A DNA stretch of 64,000 bases. Source: AP-15 sp963774345 (lineage in GTDB: Bacteria; Pseudomonadota; Alphaproteobacteria; ATCC43930; CGMCC-115725). Of the stretch, positions 37,501 to 47,366 are shown piece by piece. Within the stretch, counting starts at the first letter, position 1, and each line of letters begins with the position of its first letter. The stretch lies in the NCBI GenBank assembly GCA_963774345.1, contig CAVZFB010000016.1:62001-126000 (forward strand), written 5' to 3'. Position numbers and translations under genes: made by a program. The notes under the pieces were generated by a model. It was given only the letters and a program-made list of their open reading frames with translations. It ran no database searches and was not told where the DNA came from.

Positions 37501-37900
37501 GAAACCAGGGATGCTGGTCCGAAGTGTGATTAACGACGAGCTCGGTGATGACCCGCAGATTGCGGCGGTGCGCCTCTCGGACGAAGGCTTTGAAATCGCC
37601 CATCCGTCCATAGGACGGGTTGATGTTCTTGTAGTCGGAAATGTCGTAGCCGTCGTCGCGCAGTGGCGAGGGGTAGAACGGCAACAGCCACAATGCGGTG
37701 ACGCCAAGGTCCTGCAGATAATCGAGCTTGCGGCACAGCCCTTGGAAATCGCCGATGCCATCGTCGTTGGCGTCGAAGAAGGCTTTGACGTGTAGCTGAT
37801 AGATGATCGCGTCCTTGTACCACAGCGGGTCCGAGATCGCGGGTCGCGCCAGCGCGCGGCTCAGCGGCAGCGCGGCTGCGGCGTCGTCGGGTGGGCTCAT
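34531..37900 (-). CDS. treS: Trehalose synthase - maltokinase fusion (frame broken once)
   Basis: The N-terminal GH13 part isomerises trehalose to maltose. The C-terminal part phosphorylates maltose with ATP to maltose-1-phosphate, the GlgE donor. TreS blocks are WYKDAIIYQLHVKAFFDAND, VITELVVNHTSDQHPWFQ, DGLRLDAVPYLIEREG (nucleophile Asp), MLLAEANQWPEDV (acid Glu) and FLRNHDELTLEMV. After about residue 560 comes the maltokinase start FLARQRWFAAKDRRIRKVSV; at about 36000 one extra base moves the frame to GAALESFLATVVETAFGEGE. The kinase catalytic region is KTRFHGDYHLGQVIVVQNDF followed by FIVDFEGEPSRPLSARR. The fused length is about 1,120 residues, a known architecture in proteobacteria. The start overlaps the glgE stop by 4 nt. 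Confidence 0.93.
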
Positions 37901-40900
37901 TCGGGCTCGGTGTGCAGTAGGCGAAAGATCAGTGCGGGGTTGGTCTCGGGATCCAGGCGGAACCGCTGGCGGGCGCCGCGGCAGGTCGCAACGGATCGGG
38001 TAAACGCCTCCTCGAGCGCGAACGCTCGATCCGCGCTCAGCCCGAGCTCCTCCAGCGGCAATTCGACATCGCCCTCATGGGGCTGATGCGGATCGAGATT
38101 GACGACCACGATCACGGCGTTGCTCGAGTCGTCGGACACCTTCATGTAGGCCAGCACTTGGGGGTCGGCGCAGCTCAGAAACCGCAGGTTCAGGAACTCG
38201 TGCAGCGGCAAATTAGCGTGGCGAAAACGGTTCAGGACCCTGATGTCATCCTTGATATTGCCGGGCCGATCCCAGTCCCAGACCTTATACTCGTATTTCT
38301 CCGAGTTCAGATATTCCTCGCGCCCGGGAATCGCCGTGTTTTCGCATAATTCAAAGCCATTATAGATCCCGTAGGCGGGCGACAACGTCGCCGCCAGCAC
38401 CAGGCGGATCCGAAACGCCGGCCTGCCGCCCTCTTGCAAAAAAACCGGGAGGATATCGGGCGTGTTGGTGAAAAAGTTCGGACGGAAATATTCCTTAGCC
38501 GGAAACTGCCGTCAGCTCGGTCAGGTATTCGATCAGTTCCGTCTTGGTATTGCGCCAGGTGAAATAGGTATAGGACTGGCTGAACCCGGCCTTAGCCAAT
38601 GCCCGCATCATTTTCGGCCGGGTGAAGGCTTCGGCCAAAAAGATCGCCTCGGGACAGCGGAGCTTCACTTCGCGGATCAGCCACTCCCAGAACGGCAACG
38701 GCTTGGTGTGCGGGTTGTCGACGCGAAAGGTGCGCACCCCCTCGCCGATCCAGAACAGGACAGTGTCGCGCAACTCCGCCCACAAGCCCTCACGATCGGG
38801 ATTGTCGAAATCGACGTTGACGATGTCTTCGTATTTTTTTGGGGGGTTCTCGGCGTATTTGATCGTGCCGTCGGGACGAAAGCGAAACCATTGGGGATGT
38901 TCGCGCACCCACGGGTGATCGGGGGCGCATTGGATAGCGAAGTCGAGCGCCACCTCGATCCCGTGCGCCGCCGCGGCCCGCACGAAACGGCGAAAATCGG
39001 CGAGCGTGCCGAGACCCGGCTCGATCGCCCGATGCCCGCCCTCTTCCGAACCGATCGCATACGGGCTGCCCGGATCGCCGGGTTGCGCCACGGCGGTATT
39101 GTCCCTGCCTTTGCGGTTCACCCGGCCGATCGGATGGATCGGTACGAGATAGACCACATCGAACCCGAGTGCCGCGATCTCCGGCAGCCGCGCAATGCAA
39201 TCGTCGAAGCTGGCGCTCTTGCCGGGCTCGCGACCCTGGCTGCGCGGAAACATCTCGTACCAGGCGGCAAAGCGCGCCGCCTCACGGTCGACCACGATCT
39301 CGAGCTCTCGCGGATAGCCGCACAATCCCCGCGCGGGGCGAGGCGCGCGCCATCACTTCGCGGCTTGCCGAGGACAACAACAGCGCGGCCTGGCGGGCGC
39401 TACTGCCGCCCTCAAAATCGAGCAGCAACTCGCGGATTTGGGACGCGTCGCCGGCTTCGGCCTCCGGCAGCGCCGCCTCGACGATCGCCCGGCCCTCCTC
39501 GAGCTCGAGGGCGACGTCCTGACCCGGCTTCACGTTTTTTCTCGAATTCCTCGCGCCAGCTCTCGAAGCGGTCGGTCCAAGCTTCGATCGTGTAACGCCA
39601 CAGCCCGACCCGATCGAGATCAAAGCGCCCGACCCAGCGGTCGTTGTCGAAAAAGGTCAGCGGTGTTTCGCTCCACGCACCATCCTCATGGCGGTATCTG
39701 ACGATGGCGCGCAGCTTGTCGTGCCCGTCGCGAAACAAATCGGCCCAAACTTCGAAGGTATCGCCCACGATCCTTTTGACCGGATAGCGGCCACCATCAA
39801 GTTCCGGATACACATCCTCGATGGCGATCCTTGCTTCCGGCCGCCACAGCGCATGCATACCGGCCGCGCGCTGGGTTTCGACGCTGTCCGCATGCAACAC
39901 GCGCACCCCGAGCGGCTCGACCATCAGTCCAGTCGGGGGCAAACCGGTTTCAGACCCCTTAGCAACGACATCCGGCATTATCTCACGTGAGCGGCGAGAC
40001 GCCCGATTGACCACGATAAAAGCACGGTCCTCACCGCTTTCGGTCCGGCGCTCCAACACTGTTAGATCGTCGTAGGCGCCGCGCAGCTGCCGTTGCGGAC
40101 CCTCCTCGTTCAACGCCGGAATCGCACGCTTCATAGCATTGACCTCGGCGATGAATTCGCTGAGATCAAAGCGCTTGGACTCAACCGTTCTGGCCTGATC
40201 CGTCACCACTTCGAGCCGCCGCGCCCAGCCGTATTCGAACCCCATCGGCATTAGTACGCCGGTCGAATACGCCGCGGTAAAGGCATAAGCTTGGCGATAA
40301 CGTGGCTCGATCTCGCTTTCTGGAATGCCCGCGGAGCGCAATTCGGTCACCAGCCGCTCCGTATCGTGGCTCTCGGGAAAGCCGATCGAGGGCGCTATAT
40401 GGCGAAATGCTTCATATTGCTCGAGCAGCCACGGGCTTTTGAAATCCCACCACTTGACGCTGTTGTAAAGATAGTCGAACCCGGCCCCGGCCAGCGCCAA
40501 CACCGCTTCCTTTGGCGCCCCTACGGTTTCGGCGCAAAACACCACGTCGGGCGCTGTCGCTTTGGCGACGCCGGTCAGGCCGCGCCACACCTCGGCCGGC
40601 ACCTTGTAGGCTGCATCGCAGCGAAAGCCGGCAAAGCCCAGTCGCAGATAGTGGCGCACCAGATCCTGGAAATAGGCCACGATTTGGCCGCGCTGCGGCG
40701 GGCGGTAATCGAGTTCGGCGAGATCGCCCCAGACAGTCTTGCGCTTCGGGTCGGCGGGGTCGGTCGCGAAAGGAGAGACGATCTCACCCTTGACGTCATG
40801 CTCGAACCAGTCGGGATGGGCGGTGACCAGTCCGCTGTCTTTCGAGGTGTGATTTATGACGAGATCCATGATCACGCGCAGCCCTTGTGCGCGCGCTTCC

Positions 40901-41220
40901 TTGGTGAAGTCGTCCAGCAACACATCGTCGTCGGCTGATTCATTCCCGCGAAAAAGCGGGTTCAGCCGGTAATAGTCCTTGACGGCGTAGAGGCTGCCGG
41001 AGAACCCCGGATAGTGGAACGGGTTGACGTAAACCGCGTTGAACCCCATCGCCGCGATCCGCGGCAGATGCTCCTGCCACTGCCGCACCGTGCCGGCCAA
41101 TGTCGGAAAGAGGTTATAGATGCGCAGACCTTCACGCGCCGGATCGGTCCCGTCTTCGTGCAGGCTCGAGGTCGCAATCATCTGACACCAAATGTGAACC
41201 AGCGCTGGTTCGCGCAACAT
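37897..41220 (-). CDS. glgE: GlgE-type maltosyltransferase with an extra N-terminal GH13 domain (frame broken three times)
   Basis: GlgE extends alpha-1,4-glucan using maltose-1-phosphate. Its usual N-terminal module starts IAIEDVYPELDGGRYPVKR, and its catalytic module has PIHPIGRVNRKGRDN, FRVDNPHTKPLPFWEW (nucleophile Asp), EAIFLAEAFTRPKMM (acid Glu) and SYTYFTWRNTKTELIEYLTE. Ahead of this, in the same frame, is a complete second GH13 domain of about 400 residues: VIMDLVINHTSKDSG, FAGFRCDAAYKVPAEVW, VVFCAETVGAPKEAV and IGFPESHDTERL. Total length is about 1,107 residues. Breaks of one extra base occur at about 39536 (an A6 run), 39328 (a G4 run) and 38496. The start at ATG 41220 is tentative; ATG 41182 is the alternative. 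It heads the seven-gene operon and overlaps treS by 4 nt. Confidence 0.9.
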
Positions 41221-41291
41221 ATCATCGCCGGCAAAGGTTCCCGCGGACCTTCGCTTCCGTTGCGCCGCCGCCCCGCCACCGCTAGGGGCGA

Positions 41292-42101
41292 TCAGGCCTC
41301 GACCCGGTCGATAATGGCGCCGGTCGGGCCAAAACAGGCGGCGACCAAGGGGCCATCCTGCCCGGCGCCACTGTCGAGCGATACCGCAAATTCGCGTTCG
41401 ACAAAGCCGCGCCGCTGGCGGTCGATACCTCTGACGACGCGTCCAAACTCTTCGAACCGAGTGGTCATATCGAGAATATCCTTGCGGCCCCACCAGAACG
41501 CGTCGCCTTGGGCGGTAAGCTTGCGGGTCGGGTCGATAGCAGCATGGACGAAGAGCAGGCCGTGATCTTCGGTGAAGGCGGCATGGCGCAGCGCCGAAAA
41601 CAGATTGATGTGACCCGGGGTTGCGTTCATCGCGCTGCGCAGCGCTCCGGTCCAGCGGGTGATCGTGCGCGGGCCGTCACGGGTGGCGGCAAAACCCTGC
41701 TGCAAATCGCCGCCATAGGCGCGCACCGTCGCCCCGATGCCGGCCCTGACCATCCACGTCAACACCTCGCCGGGGTTGGAAGCAAATTGGAGCTCCAGCA
41801 GCTTTTGCCACATCTCCTCCTGCGTCCCGCGCAGAAAGACCACGTTACAGGCAAAGCCGCGCTGGCGCCCGAGAACCCGCCGGCGAAAATCGAGCAACTC
41901 ATCGAGCGTGGCGCGCACCGCCTCGCCATGACCGAGATAATTGCCGAGATAAACGACCTGGTCGCCCTCGCGAAAGCGTTCGCTGATCAAATCATGTAAG
42001 CGGACGAGACGCTGCGCCTCGGCATGGATGGCGGCGATGGCCCACACCTGCTGGGCAGCTCGCAGGCGACCAAAAACCTGCGCCTGCCGCGGCCCGTTCA
42101 C
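41292..42101 (-). CDS. PPP-type metallophosphatase homologue with degenerate active site
   Basis: The 269-residue protein follows the layout of PPP serine/threonine phosphatases, but its metal-binding motifs are altered. GDxHG is AIAAIHAEA (residues 21-29), GDxxDRG is YLGNYLGHG (51-59) and GNHE is RGTQEE (91-96). Only the later His in LLFVHAAIDP (about 186) and the WWGRKD stretch are kept. It therefore probably lost catalysis and may act as a binding or scaffold protein. It lies 38 nt after carD and 71 nt before the glgE-like gene on the same strand, so it may be co-transcribed with the carbohydrate operon. No signal peptide or membrane helix is visible. The family assignment rests on motif order, since the motifs themselves are degenerate. 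Confidence 0.75.
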   Translation of the reverse strand: MNGPRQAQVFGRLRAAQQVWAIAAIHAEAQRLVRLHDLISERFREGDQVVYLGNYLGHGEAVRATLDELLDFRRRVLGRQRGFACNVVFLRGTQEEMWQKLLELQFASNPGEVLTWMVRAGIGATVRAYGGDLQQGFAATRDGPRTITRWTGALRSAMNATPGHINLFSALRHAAFTEDHGLLFVHAAIDPTRKLTAQGDAFWWGRKDILDMTTRFEEFGRVVRGIDRQRRGFVEREFAVSLDSGAGQDGPLVAACFGPTGAIIDRVEA

Positions 42102-42139
42102 GCCGCGCTGCGCCCCGCTGGCGGGCGCCGCAACTCTGC

Positions 42140-42637
42140 TTAGGCCGTCAGCAATTGCTCGACCCGCTGGGTCGCGGTTGTCTCGTCGATGCGCTCGACA
42201 GCGGCGAACTCGCGCACGAAGCGGTCGAGCGCTGCCTGGTAGATCTGCCGTTCGCTATAGGACTGCTCGGGCTGGCCAACATTGCGATAAAGGTCGCGAA
42301 CCACCTCGGCGATCGAGGCCGGATCGCCAGAGGCGATCTTGGCCTGGTATTCCTGGGCGCGCCGGCTCCACATCGTGCGCTTGGCCCGGGAACGGCCGCG
42401 CAGTTTGGCGAGCGCGGCGTCCATCTCCTTGCGGCTCGACAATCTCCGCAAGCCCGAGGCTTTGGCCTTGGCCAGCGGCACCCGCAACGTCATTCTGTCC
42501 TTGTCAAACGCTACGACGAACACGCTGAGGGTAGACCCCGCGATCTCTTGCGTCTCGATGCCGGTGATTTTGCCCACGCCATGGGTCGGATACACGACGA
42601 GGTCACCCGTAGAGAATAGAGCCTTTTCCAACGTCAT
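42140..42637 (-). CDS. carD: CarD/CdnL-family transcriptional regulator
   Basis: CarD-type proteins bind RNA polymerase beta through an N-terminal RID domain and stabilise promoter complexes, often at rRNA and growth genes. The RID domain is STGDLVVYPTHGVGKITGIE. The C-terminal half is helical and basic (SRAKRTMWSRRAQEYQAKIA), fitting the DNA-contacting domain. The length of 165 residues is normal. In alphaproteobacteria carD is commonly found next to fdxA, as here, 223 bp downstream of it. Its position ahead of the phosphatase homologue and glucan genes may be chance. Confidence 0.95.
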   Translation of the reverse strand: MTLEKALFSTGDLVVYPTHGVGKITGIETQEIAGSTLSVFVVAFDKDRMTLRVPLAKAKASGLRRLSSRKEMDAALAKLRGRSRAKRTMWSRRAQEYQAKIASGDPASIAEVVRDLYRNVGQPEQSYSERQIYQAALDRFVREFAAVERIDETTATQRVEQLLTA

Positions 42638-42860
42638 GTCCGTCTCTCACAATCGACCCGAGAGGTAATGCCGGGACGCTTCGGCCGTTGCCGCACCGCG
42701 GTGACAGCAACGTCACAACTCGACGAAGAGCGCGGAACCGGAGGGGAACGCGTTAATCGCACCGCAAACAGAATACCATGAAAAGCCGGTCGAATGCCAG
42801 CGGGTCACGCATGCCCGCAGTGCAAATCATGCGACTCCCGACCTCTCCCACATCGCGCCG

Positions 42861-43196
42861 TCAGCTGCCGCCGGGTTTGGGGCTGAACTGAGTTTGGTAT
42901 TTGTCCGGCACGTCTTTCCACGTGTCGGCATCTTCGGGATAGGGCTTTTTGCGGGTGATGTTGGGCCAGCTCGCCGCATATTCGCGGTTCAGCTCGACCC
43001 ATCGCTCGGCCTCCTGCTCGCTGTCGGGGATGATCGCGTCGACTGGGCATTCCGGCTCGCACACCCCGCAATCGATGCACTCATCGGGGTGAATCACCAG
43101 CATGTTCTCGCCTTCGTAGAAACAGTCGACGGGGCAAACCTCCACGCAGTCCATATACTTGCAGCGGATGCAGGATTCGGTGACGACATAGGTCAT
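42861..43196 (-). CDS. fdxA: Seven-iron ferredoxin
   Basis: A 111-residue ferredoxin of the 3Fe-4S plus 4Fe-4S type. The cluster ligands come from CIRCKYMDCVEVCPVDC (Cys 9, 12, 17, 21, 25) and CIDCGVCEPECP (Cys 40, 43, 46, 50). The C-terminal extension WPNITRKKPYPEDADTWK is typical of the alphaproteobacterial FdxA group. It likely carries electrons in a central redox pathway, but its partner is not visible here. It starts with ATG 43196, and the TerB-like gene ends 54 nt upstream on the same strand. Confidence 0.96.
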   Translation of the reverse strand: MTYVVTESCIRCKYMDCVEVCPVDCFYEGENMLVIHPDECIDCGVCEPECPVDAIIPDSEQEAERWVELNREYAASWPNITRKKPYPEDADTWKDVPDKYQTQFSPKPGGS

Positions 43197-43250
43197 GGTG
43201 GTGACTTCTTCTCCTGAGCTTCGACCGCCGGTTCGGCGCGGCGCGGCGGA

Positions 43251-43709
43251 TCACGCCATCGCGTCGAGTCCCAGCCGCCCGAGAACACGCTGCCGCGCCA
43301 TACCGCGCTCACGATCTGGTACGTATATCAGTCCGCTGACGCGGCGCAGCAGGCTGTCCTCGTACTGATCGAGCACACCGTCCGCATAGGCGACTTGCCA
43401 CAGCATCTCGACCAGTTCGACGCGCTGCTCGAAAGAAAGCCGCTCGTTGATGATTCGGGTAAGGTGGAACAGCTCGGGGGCGGCCTCGCGTTCGCCGGCG
43501 ACGAGCAGTGCGCGTGCCTCGTCATGCGACAGTTCGAAGCGGCGCTCGAGCATTTGTTTGATGACCGCCCGTTCCCTTTCGTCGAAATGGTCGTCGCTGT
43601 CGGCTGCCTCGACAAGCAGCGCGGTCAGGGCGAGCTGCAGCCCGTCTTGTGGCCCCACTGAACCGTGGGGAGCTGTACCCGTCAACCATCCGAGGAGGCT
43701 CTCGATCAT
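43251..43709 (-). CDS. TerB-like helical protein
   Basis: A 152-residue protein matching the TerB-like fold, an all-helical domain with acidic metal-binding positions. The pattern LTALLVEAADSDDHFDERER near residue 35 and WQVAYADGVLDQYEDSLLRR near residue 115 gives two repeats of the ADGxxxxxE type. I placed the start at ATG 43709 (MIESLLGWLTG), since the longer frame begins with no family resemblance. The role is unknown; TerB-like domains occur in stress response and chaperone-related proteins. It diverges from the glycosyltransferase gene across about 146 bp. Confidence 0.85.
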   Translation of the reverse strand: MIESLLGWLTGTAPHGSVGPQDGLQLALTALLVEAADSDDHFDERERAVIKQMLERRFELSHDEARALLVAGEREAAPELFHLTRIINERLSFEQRVELVEMLWQVAYADGVLDQYEDSLLRRVSGLIYVPDRERGMARQRVLGRLGLDAMA

Positions 43710-43855
43710 GGCTCTTTGCCTAACATGCCGAGCTCTGAGGGGCAACCCCACGTGCTTTGGGGTCTTGCCGCTTCGGCCGTTCCCGATCTGCCCGGTCGGC
43801 CGCCGGGGAAATGAATCAGCCTACCCGGCCGTTGTGGCGGCGGACGCGATAACAG

Positions 43856-45028
43856 GTGCAGCCCTTGAGCAAACGCGGCAGTATTCTCGTTCTCCATTTC
43901 GTCGGTCAGATGCCGCTCGCCGGCATTGCATGGCAGGCGCTCCACTACCTCCTCGGCCTGCAACAGCTCGGTTACGAGGTCTGGTATATCGAGGATGGCG
44001 GGGCCAACCCCTATGATCCCCGCGCCGCCAGCATCATGATGGCGTGCGATTACAATGTCGCCTATCTCCGGCGCGCGATGGAGCGCCACGGGCTCGCAGG
44101 ACGCTGGGCCTATTGGGACGCGATCAACGATGTGTGGCACGGGCTGCCCCGCGAGCGAGTGCAGCGGCTCTACGCCGAGGCGGACGGGCTGATCAATCTG
44201 TGCGGCGCGACCCGGCTGCGCGAAGAACATCTCGCCTGCCCGGTCCGCATCATGATCGACACCGATCCGGTCTACGAGCAGATCAAATATGCCAAGACCG
44301 ACCTGGCGGCCCGCGCCTACCTCGACGCGCACACGCACTTTTTCACCTATGGCGAGAATTTGGGTGCGGCCGATTGCCCAGTGCCGCTCTCTGGGATCCC
44401 ATGGCGTCCGACCCGCCCGCCGGTGATGCCCAGCCTGTGGCCGGTGGCGGAGGACGCGCCCCGCTGCTTCACCACCGTCGCCACTTGGGAGAACAAGGGA
44501 AAGGACATCGAATTCGCCGGCTCACGCTACGTCTGGTCGAAGCATGTGAACTTTCTGCGGTTTCTCGACCTCCCGCGTCGCCGGCCCGAGACTTGCTTTG
44601 CGCTGGCGATGGATCCCCCTGACGCCCAGGTGCGTGAGCAGGTCGCCGGCGCCGGCTGGACCCTCATCGATCCCGCCCCGCTCTCGGCCGGCATGGTGTC
44701 CTATTGCGACTTCATTGCCGGCTCGCGCGGCGAGTTCACCGTCGCCAAGGACATCTATGCTCGGCCGAACAGCGGCTGGTTCAGCGATCGCAGCGTCTGT
44801 TATCTTGCCGCGGGCGGCCGGTTGTGACGATGCGCACCGGGTTCAGCAAATTCTACCCGGTCGGGCGCGGCCTATTCGAATTTTCGAGCGCGGACGAGGC
44901 GCTCGCGGCGCATCGATGCGATCGCCGCCGATTACCTCGGCCACAGCCGCGCGGCGCGGGCCCTGGCCCATGAGTATTTCGCCGCCGAGCGTGTCATAGG
45001 CAAATTGATGGCGGCGGCCGGGCTGTGA
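43856..45028 (+). CDS. Glycosyltransferase-like protein (frame broken twice)
   Basis: The protein resembles a family of bacterial glycosyltransferases with a GT-B-like C-terminal half. The N-terminus SILVLHFVGQMPLAGIAWQA and YLLGLQQLGYEVWYIEDGG form the first Rossmann-like part. YCDFIAGSRGEFTVAKDIYA and CYLAAGRPVVTMRTGFSKF form the donor-binding part. At about 44813 and 44912 the frame must shift to keep GRPVVTMRTGFS, then AIDAIAADYLGHSRAARA and the end GKLMAAAGL at 45028. The start is GTG 43856. The acceptor is unknown; neighbouring O-antigen-ligase and GT39 genes suggest envelope glycan work. Restored length is about 390 residues. Confidence 0.75.
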
Positions 45029-45040
45029 AACTCTTCCGCG

Positions 45041-46084
45041 TCAACCCTGCGCGAAACCCTCGAACAAATGAGGGATTCGGCGGATGTCAGATAATAGTTC
45101 GCGTTGCAGCTCCGGCGGCGTGGCGGCCGGGAAACTGATCTCGATCGAATCGGCGAGGCCGCCATAGCGTGAGGCGATCGCTTGAGCAATGTCGCGATAA
45201 GCGCCAACGGCGGCAAAAAGGCGCACGACGTCGTCCGACACCTCAGCCGGCATCTCGTTCCAGCGGCCCTCGACCGATAGGCGATGGAGCTTCGCTCCGA
45301 GGTCGTCGAGCCCGTGCAACGACAGGATCGGCCGGTAGGTGCGCGTCGAGGCGTAAAAGGCGATGCGTCGGCGCGCCCGGTCGATCGCCGCAGCGACAGC
45401 TTCCTCGTCGGAGCCGGTAGCGGCAAATCCGCCGCCGTGGAGATCGAAATGCGCCCGCGAGCGCCCTCCTCGTCGCATTCCCTCGACAATCTGCGGCAGG
45501 CACACCTCGTCGAGATAACGGCGCGAGCACAGCGGGTGCAGGCGCACCCCGTCGCCCACCTCGCCGGCGAGGCGCAGCATGGCCGGCCCGACCGCGGCGA
45601 TCGTCACCGGCACCGGTGCCAGCCCGGTCGGTTCCGGCGAGAAATCCGGCGTCATCAGGCTGAGCCGGTAATGTTCGCTTTGATAGTTGAGCTTCTCGCC
45701 GGTTTCCCAGCACCGCCATATCGCTCGGAGCGCGCCGATGTAGTCGCGCAGGCGGGGCGCCGGCGGGCTCCATGTGAGACCAAAGCGTCTTTCGTTATGG
45801 CCTTTGACCTGGCTGCCGATCCCGAGGACGAACCGCCCATTCGAATTCGCGTGCATATCCCAGGCCAGGCTCGCCATAATTGTAGGGCTGCGTGGAAACG
45901 CGACGGCGACGGACGTCGTCAGCTCGATCCCGGTGGTGGCGAGCGCGGCGAAGGCGAGCGGCGTAAAAGGCTCGTGGCCTAGCTCGACCGTCATCACCGC
46001 GTTAAAGCCGGCCGTCTCCGCCGCGGCGGCGAATGGTCCGGCTTCGCGCCAATCCCGCATCGGCAGGGTGGCAAAGACCCGCAT
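45041..46084 (-). CDS. LLM-class (luciferase-like) flavin oxidoreductase, probably F420-dependent
   Basis: A 347-residue TIM-barrel oxidoreductase of the bacterial luciferase superfamily. Diagnostic parts are TTGIELTTSVAVAFPRSP, NGRFVLGIGSQVKGHNERRF and VTIAAVGPAMLRLAGEVGDG. The overall sequence resembles the TIGR03617-type subfamily predicted to use F420; cofactor use is inferred. The substrate is unknown. Its ATG overlaps the stop of the O-antigen-ligase-like gene (TGATG), so the two are coupled, although a functional link is not obvious. It converges on the glycosyltransferase gene. Confidence 0.9.
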   Translation of the reverse strand: MRVFATLPMRDWREAGPFAAAAETAGFNAVMTVELGHEPFTPLAFAALATTGIELTTSVAVAFPRSPTIMASLAWDMHANSNGRFVLGIGSQVKGHNERRFGLTWSPPAPRLRDYIGALRAIWRCWETGEKLNYQSEHYRLSLMTPDFSPEPTGLAPVPVTIAAVGPAMLRLAGEVGDGVRLHPLCSRRYLDEVCLPQIVEGMRRGGRSRAHFDLHGGGFAATGSDEEAVAAAIDRARRRIAFYASTRTYRPILSLHGLDDLGAKLHRLSVEGRWNEMPAEVSDDVVRLFAAVGAYRDIAQAIASRYGGLADSIEISFPAATPPELQRELLSDIRRIPHLFEGFAQG

Positions 46085-47365
46085 CAGCGTACCGGCGAGG
46101 TCGATCGCTGTTCACCACCACCGGCGGTCGCCCGCGCCATCACAAGAACCAGAAACAGCGAAAACCACAAGGTCCCTTGCCACCATTCCTGCCAGATGCC
46201 GTAGGTGGCGAACGAGGCGACTAAGCCGGTCGCCAGACTGCCGCCGGCGGCTGCGGCCAACAGACGCGGCCAACAACCGCGGGCGAGCGCGAACCAGCCC
46301 CAAGCGGCCAGCAGCGCGAACAGCGCCGCACCCGGCGCGCCGAGTTCGAGCCAAAGCTGAAGAGGAGCATTGTGCGGATGGAGCGGCAGCCAGGTTGCGC
46401 CCGCTTCGATCGGGTCCTTACCGCCGGGGATCGCGCGCGACGAGTTCGAGCCCCCAGCCGGAAAGCGGGTGCTCGGCGATCCGGTCGCCGACAAAGGACC
46501 AGATCAGCAGCCGGTGCCCGGCCGAAAACTTTACCGCATCCGCCGTGGCGACGAGATCGGACACGCGTTCGAGCCGGGCAAAGGTCAGTGGCGCGCTAAT
46601 GATGACGAGGATCGAGACAAGCGCCGCTGCCCGCGCCGCGCGGGCGCGCCAGTAGTAACACAGAAACGCCATCGGCAGCCCGGCGGCGAGCGTGACCTTT
46701 GCTGCCGTCCCGGCGAGCGCGCACACCGTCGCGACCGCAACAGCCGCGAACAGCAGGGCGCCCGCGCTGTGCCCGCGCTCGACGAGCACCGCGCTCACCG
46801 GCAGCAGCAATATCGCCAATGTGACCGATGCCTGGTTTAACCAGGTGTCTTGATAAAAGCGGTCCGAAAAAGGCTTGCTCAGCGCCCCGTGGGTGGCGAG
46901 GTCGCCTGTCGCCAACGCTATTCCCAGGATGCAACCGGCAACCAGGAATGCGGTCAGCCGCTGCGGCGCCGAGATCAGCTCGGCTGCAACCGCCAGCGCC
47001 AGACCGGCGGCGAAAATGCCGGCGAGCCGCGCCGCTTGGTCGAGCGAGCGCAGTGGATCGATCGCCCAGATGGCCGAGGCGGCCCCCCAAACCAACAGCG
47101 ACCCGACCAGCACCGCCGGAACGGCGAGATTGGGGCGCCAGATCGGACGATTCGAGCATAGAACCAGGCCGGCGGCAAACAGCCCGGCGGCCGAGGCCAG
47201 CGGCGCGACGCCCCGCGGCGCAAGGACCAGCAGCGGGAGAAACAGCAAAGCAGCTGCGTCGAGACCGGCCTCCAAGCCAATCGCCAAATGCCCCACGGTG
47301 GCCCAGGCTGAGGCGCGCTGCCCGGAGCTACCGCCCGCCGTCTCGGAAGGTTCGCCGCTTTGCAC
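46084..47365 (-). CDS. O-antigen ligase/polymerase-like membrane protein (frame broken once)
   Basis: A polytopic protein of about 426 residues with at least ten hydrophobic segments. The family signature is the stretch GDRIAEHPLSGWGL followed, after a break near 46440, by NSSRAIPGGKDPIEAGATWL and PLHPHNAPLQLWLELGAPG. This WLPLHPHNxxLQxWLELG block is typical of the WaaL/RfaL-Wzy group that joins or polymerises surface glycans in the periplasm. One extra base in a GGGGGCTC context explains the shift. I chose GTG 47365, which lies 1 nt after the ndk stop. The GT39 and glycosyltransferase neighbours support an envelope role. Confidence 0.87.
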
Positions 47366-47366
47366 G

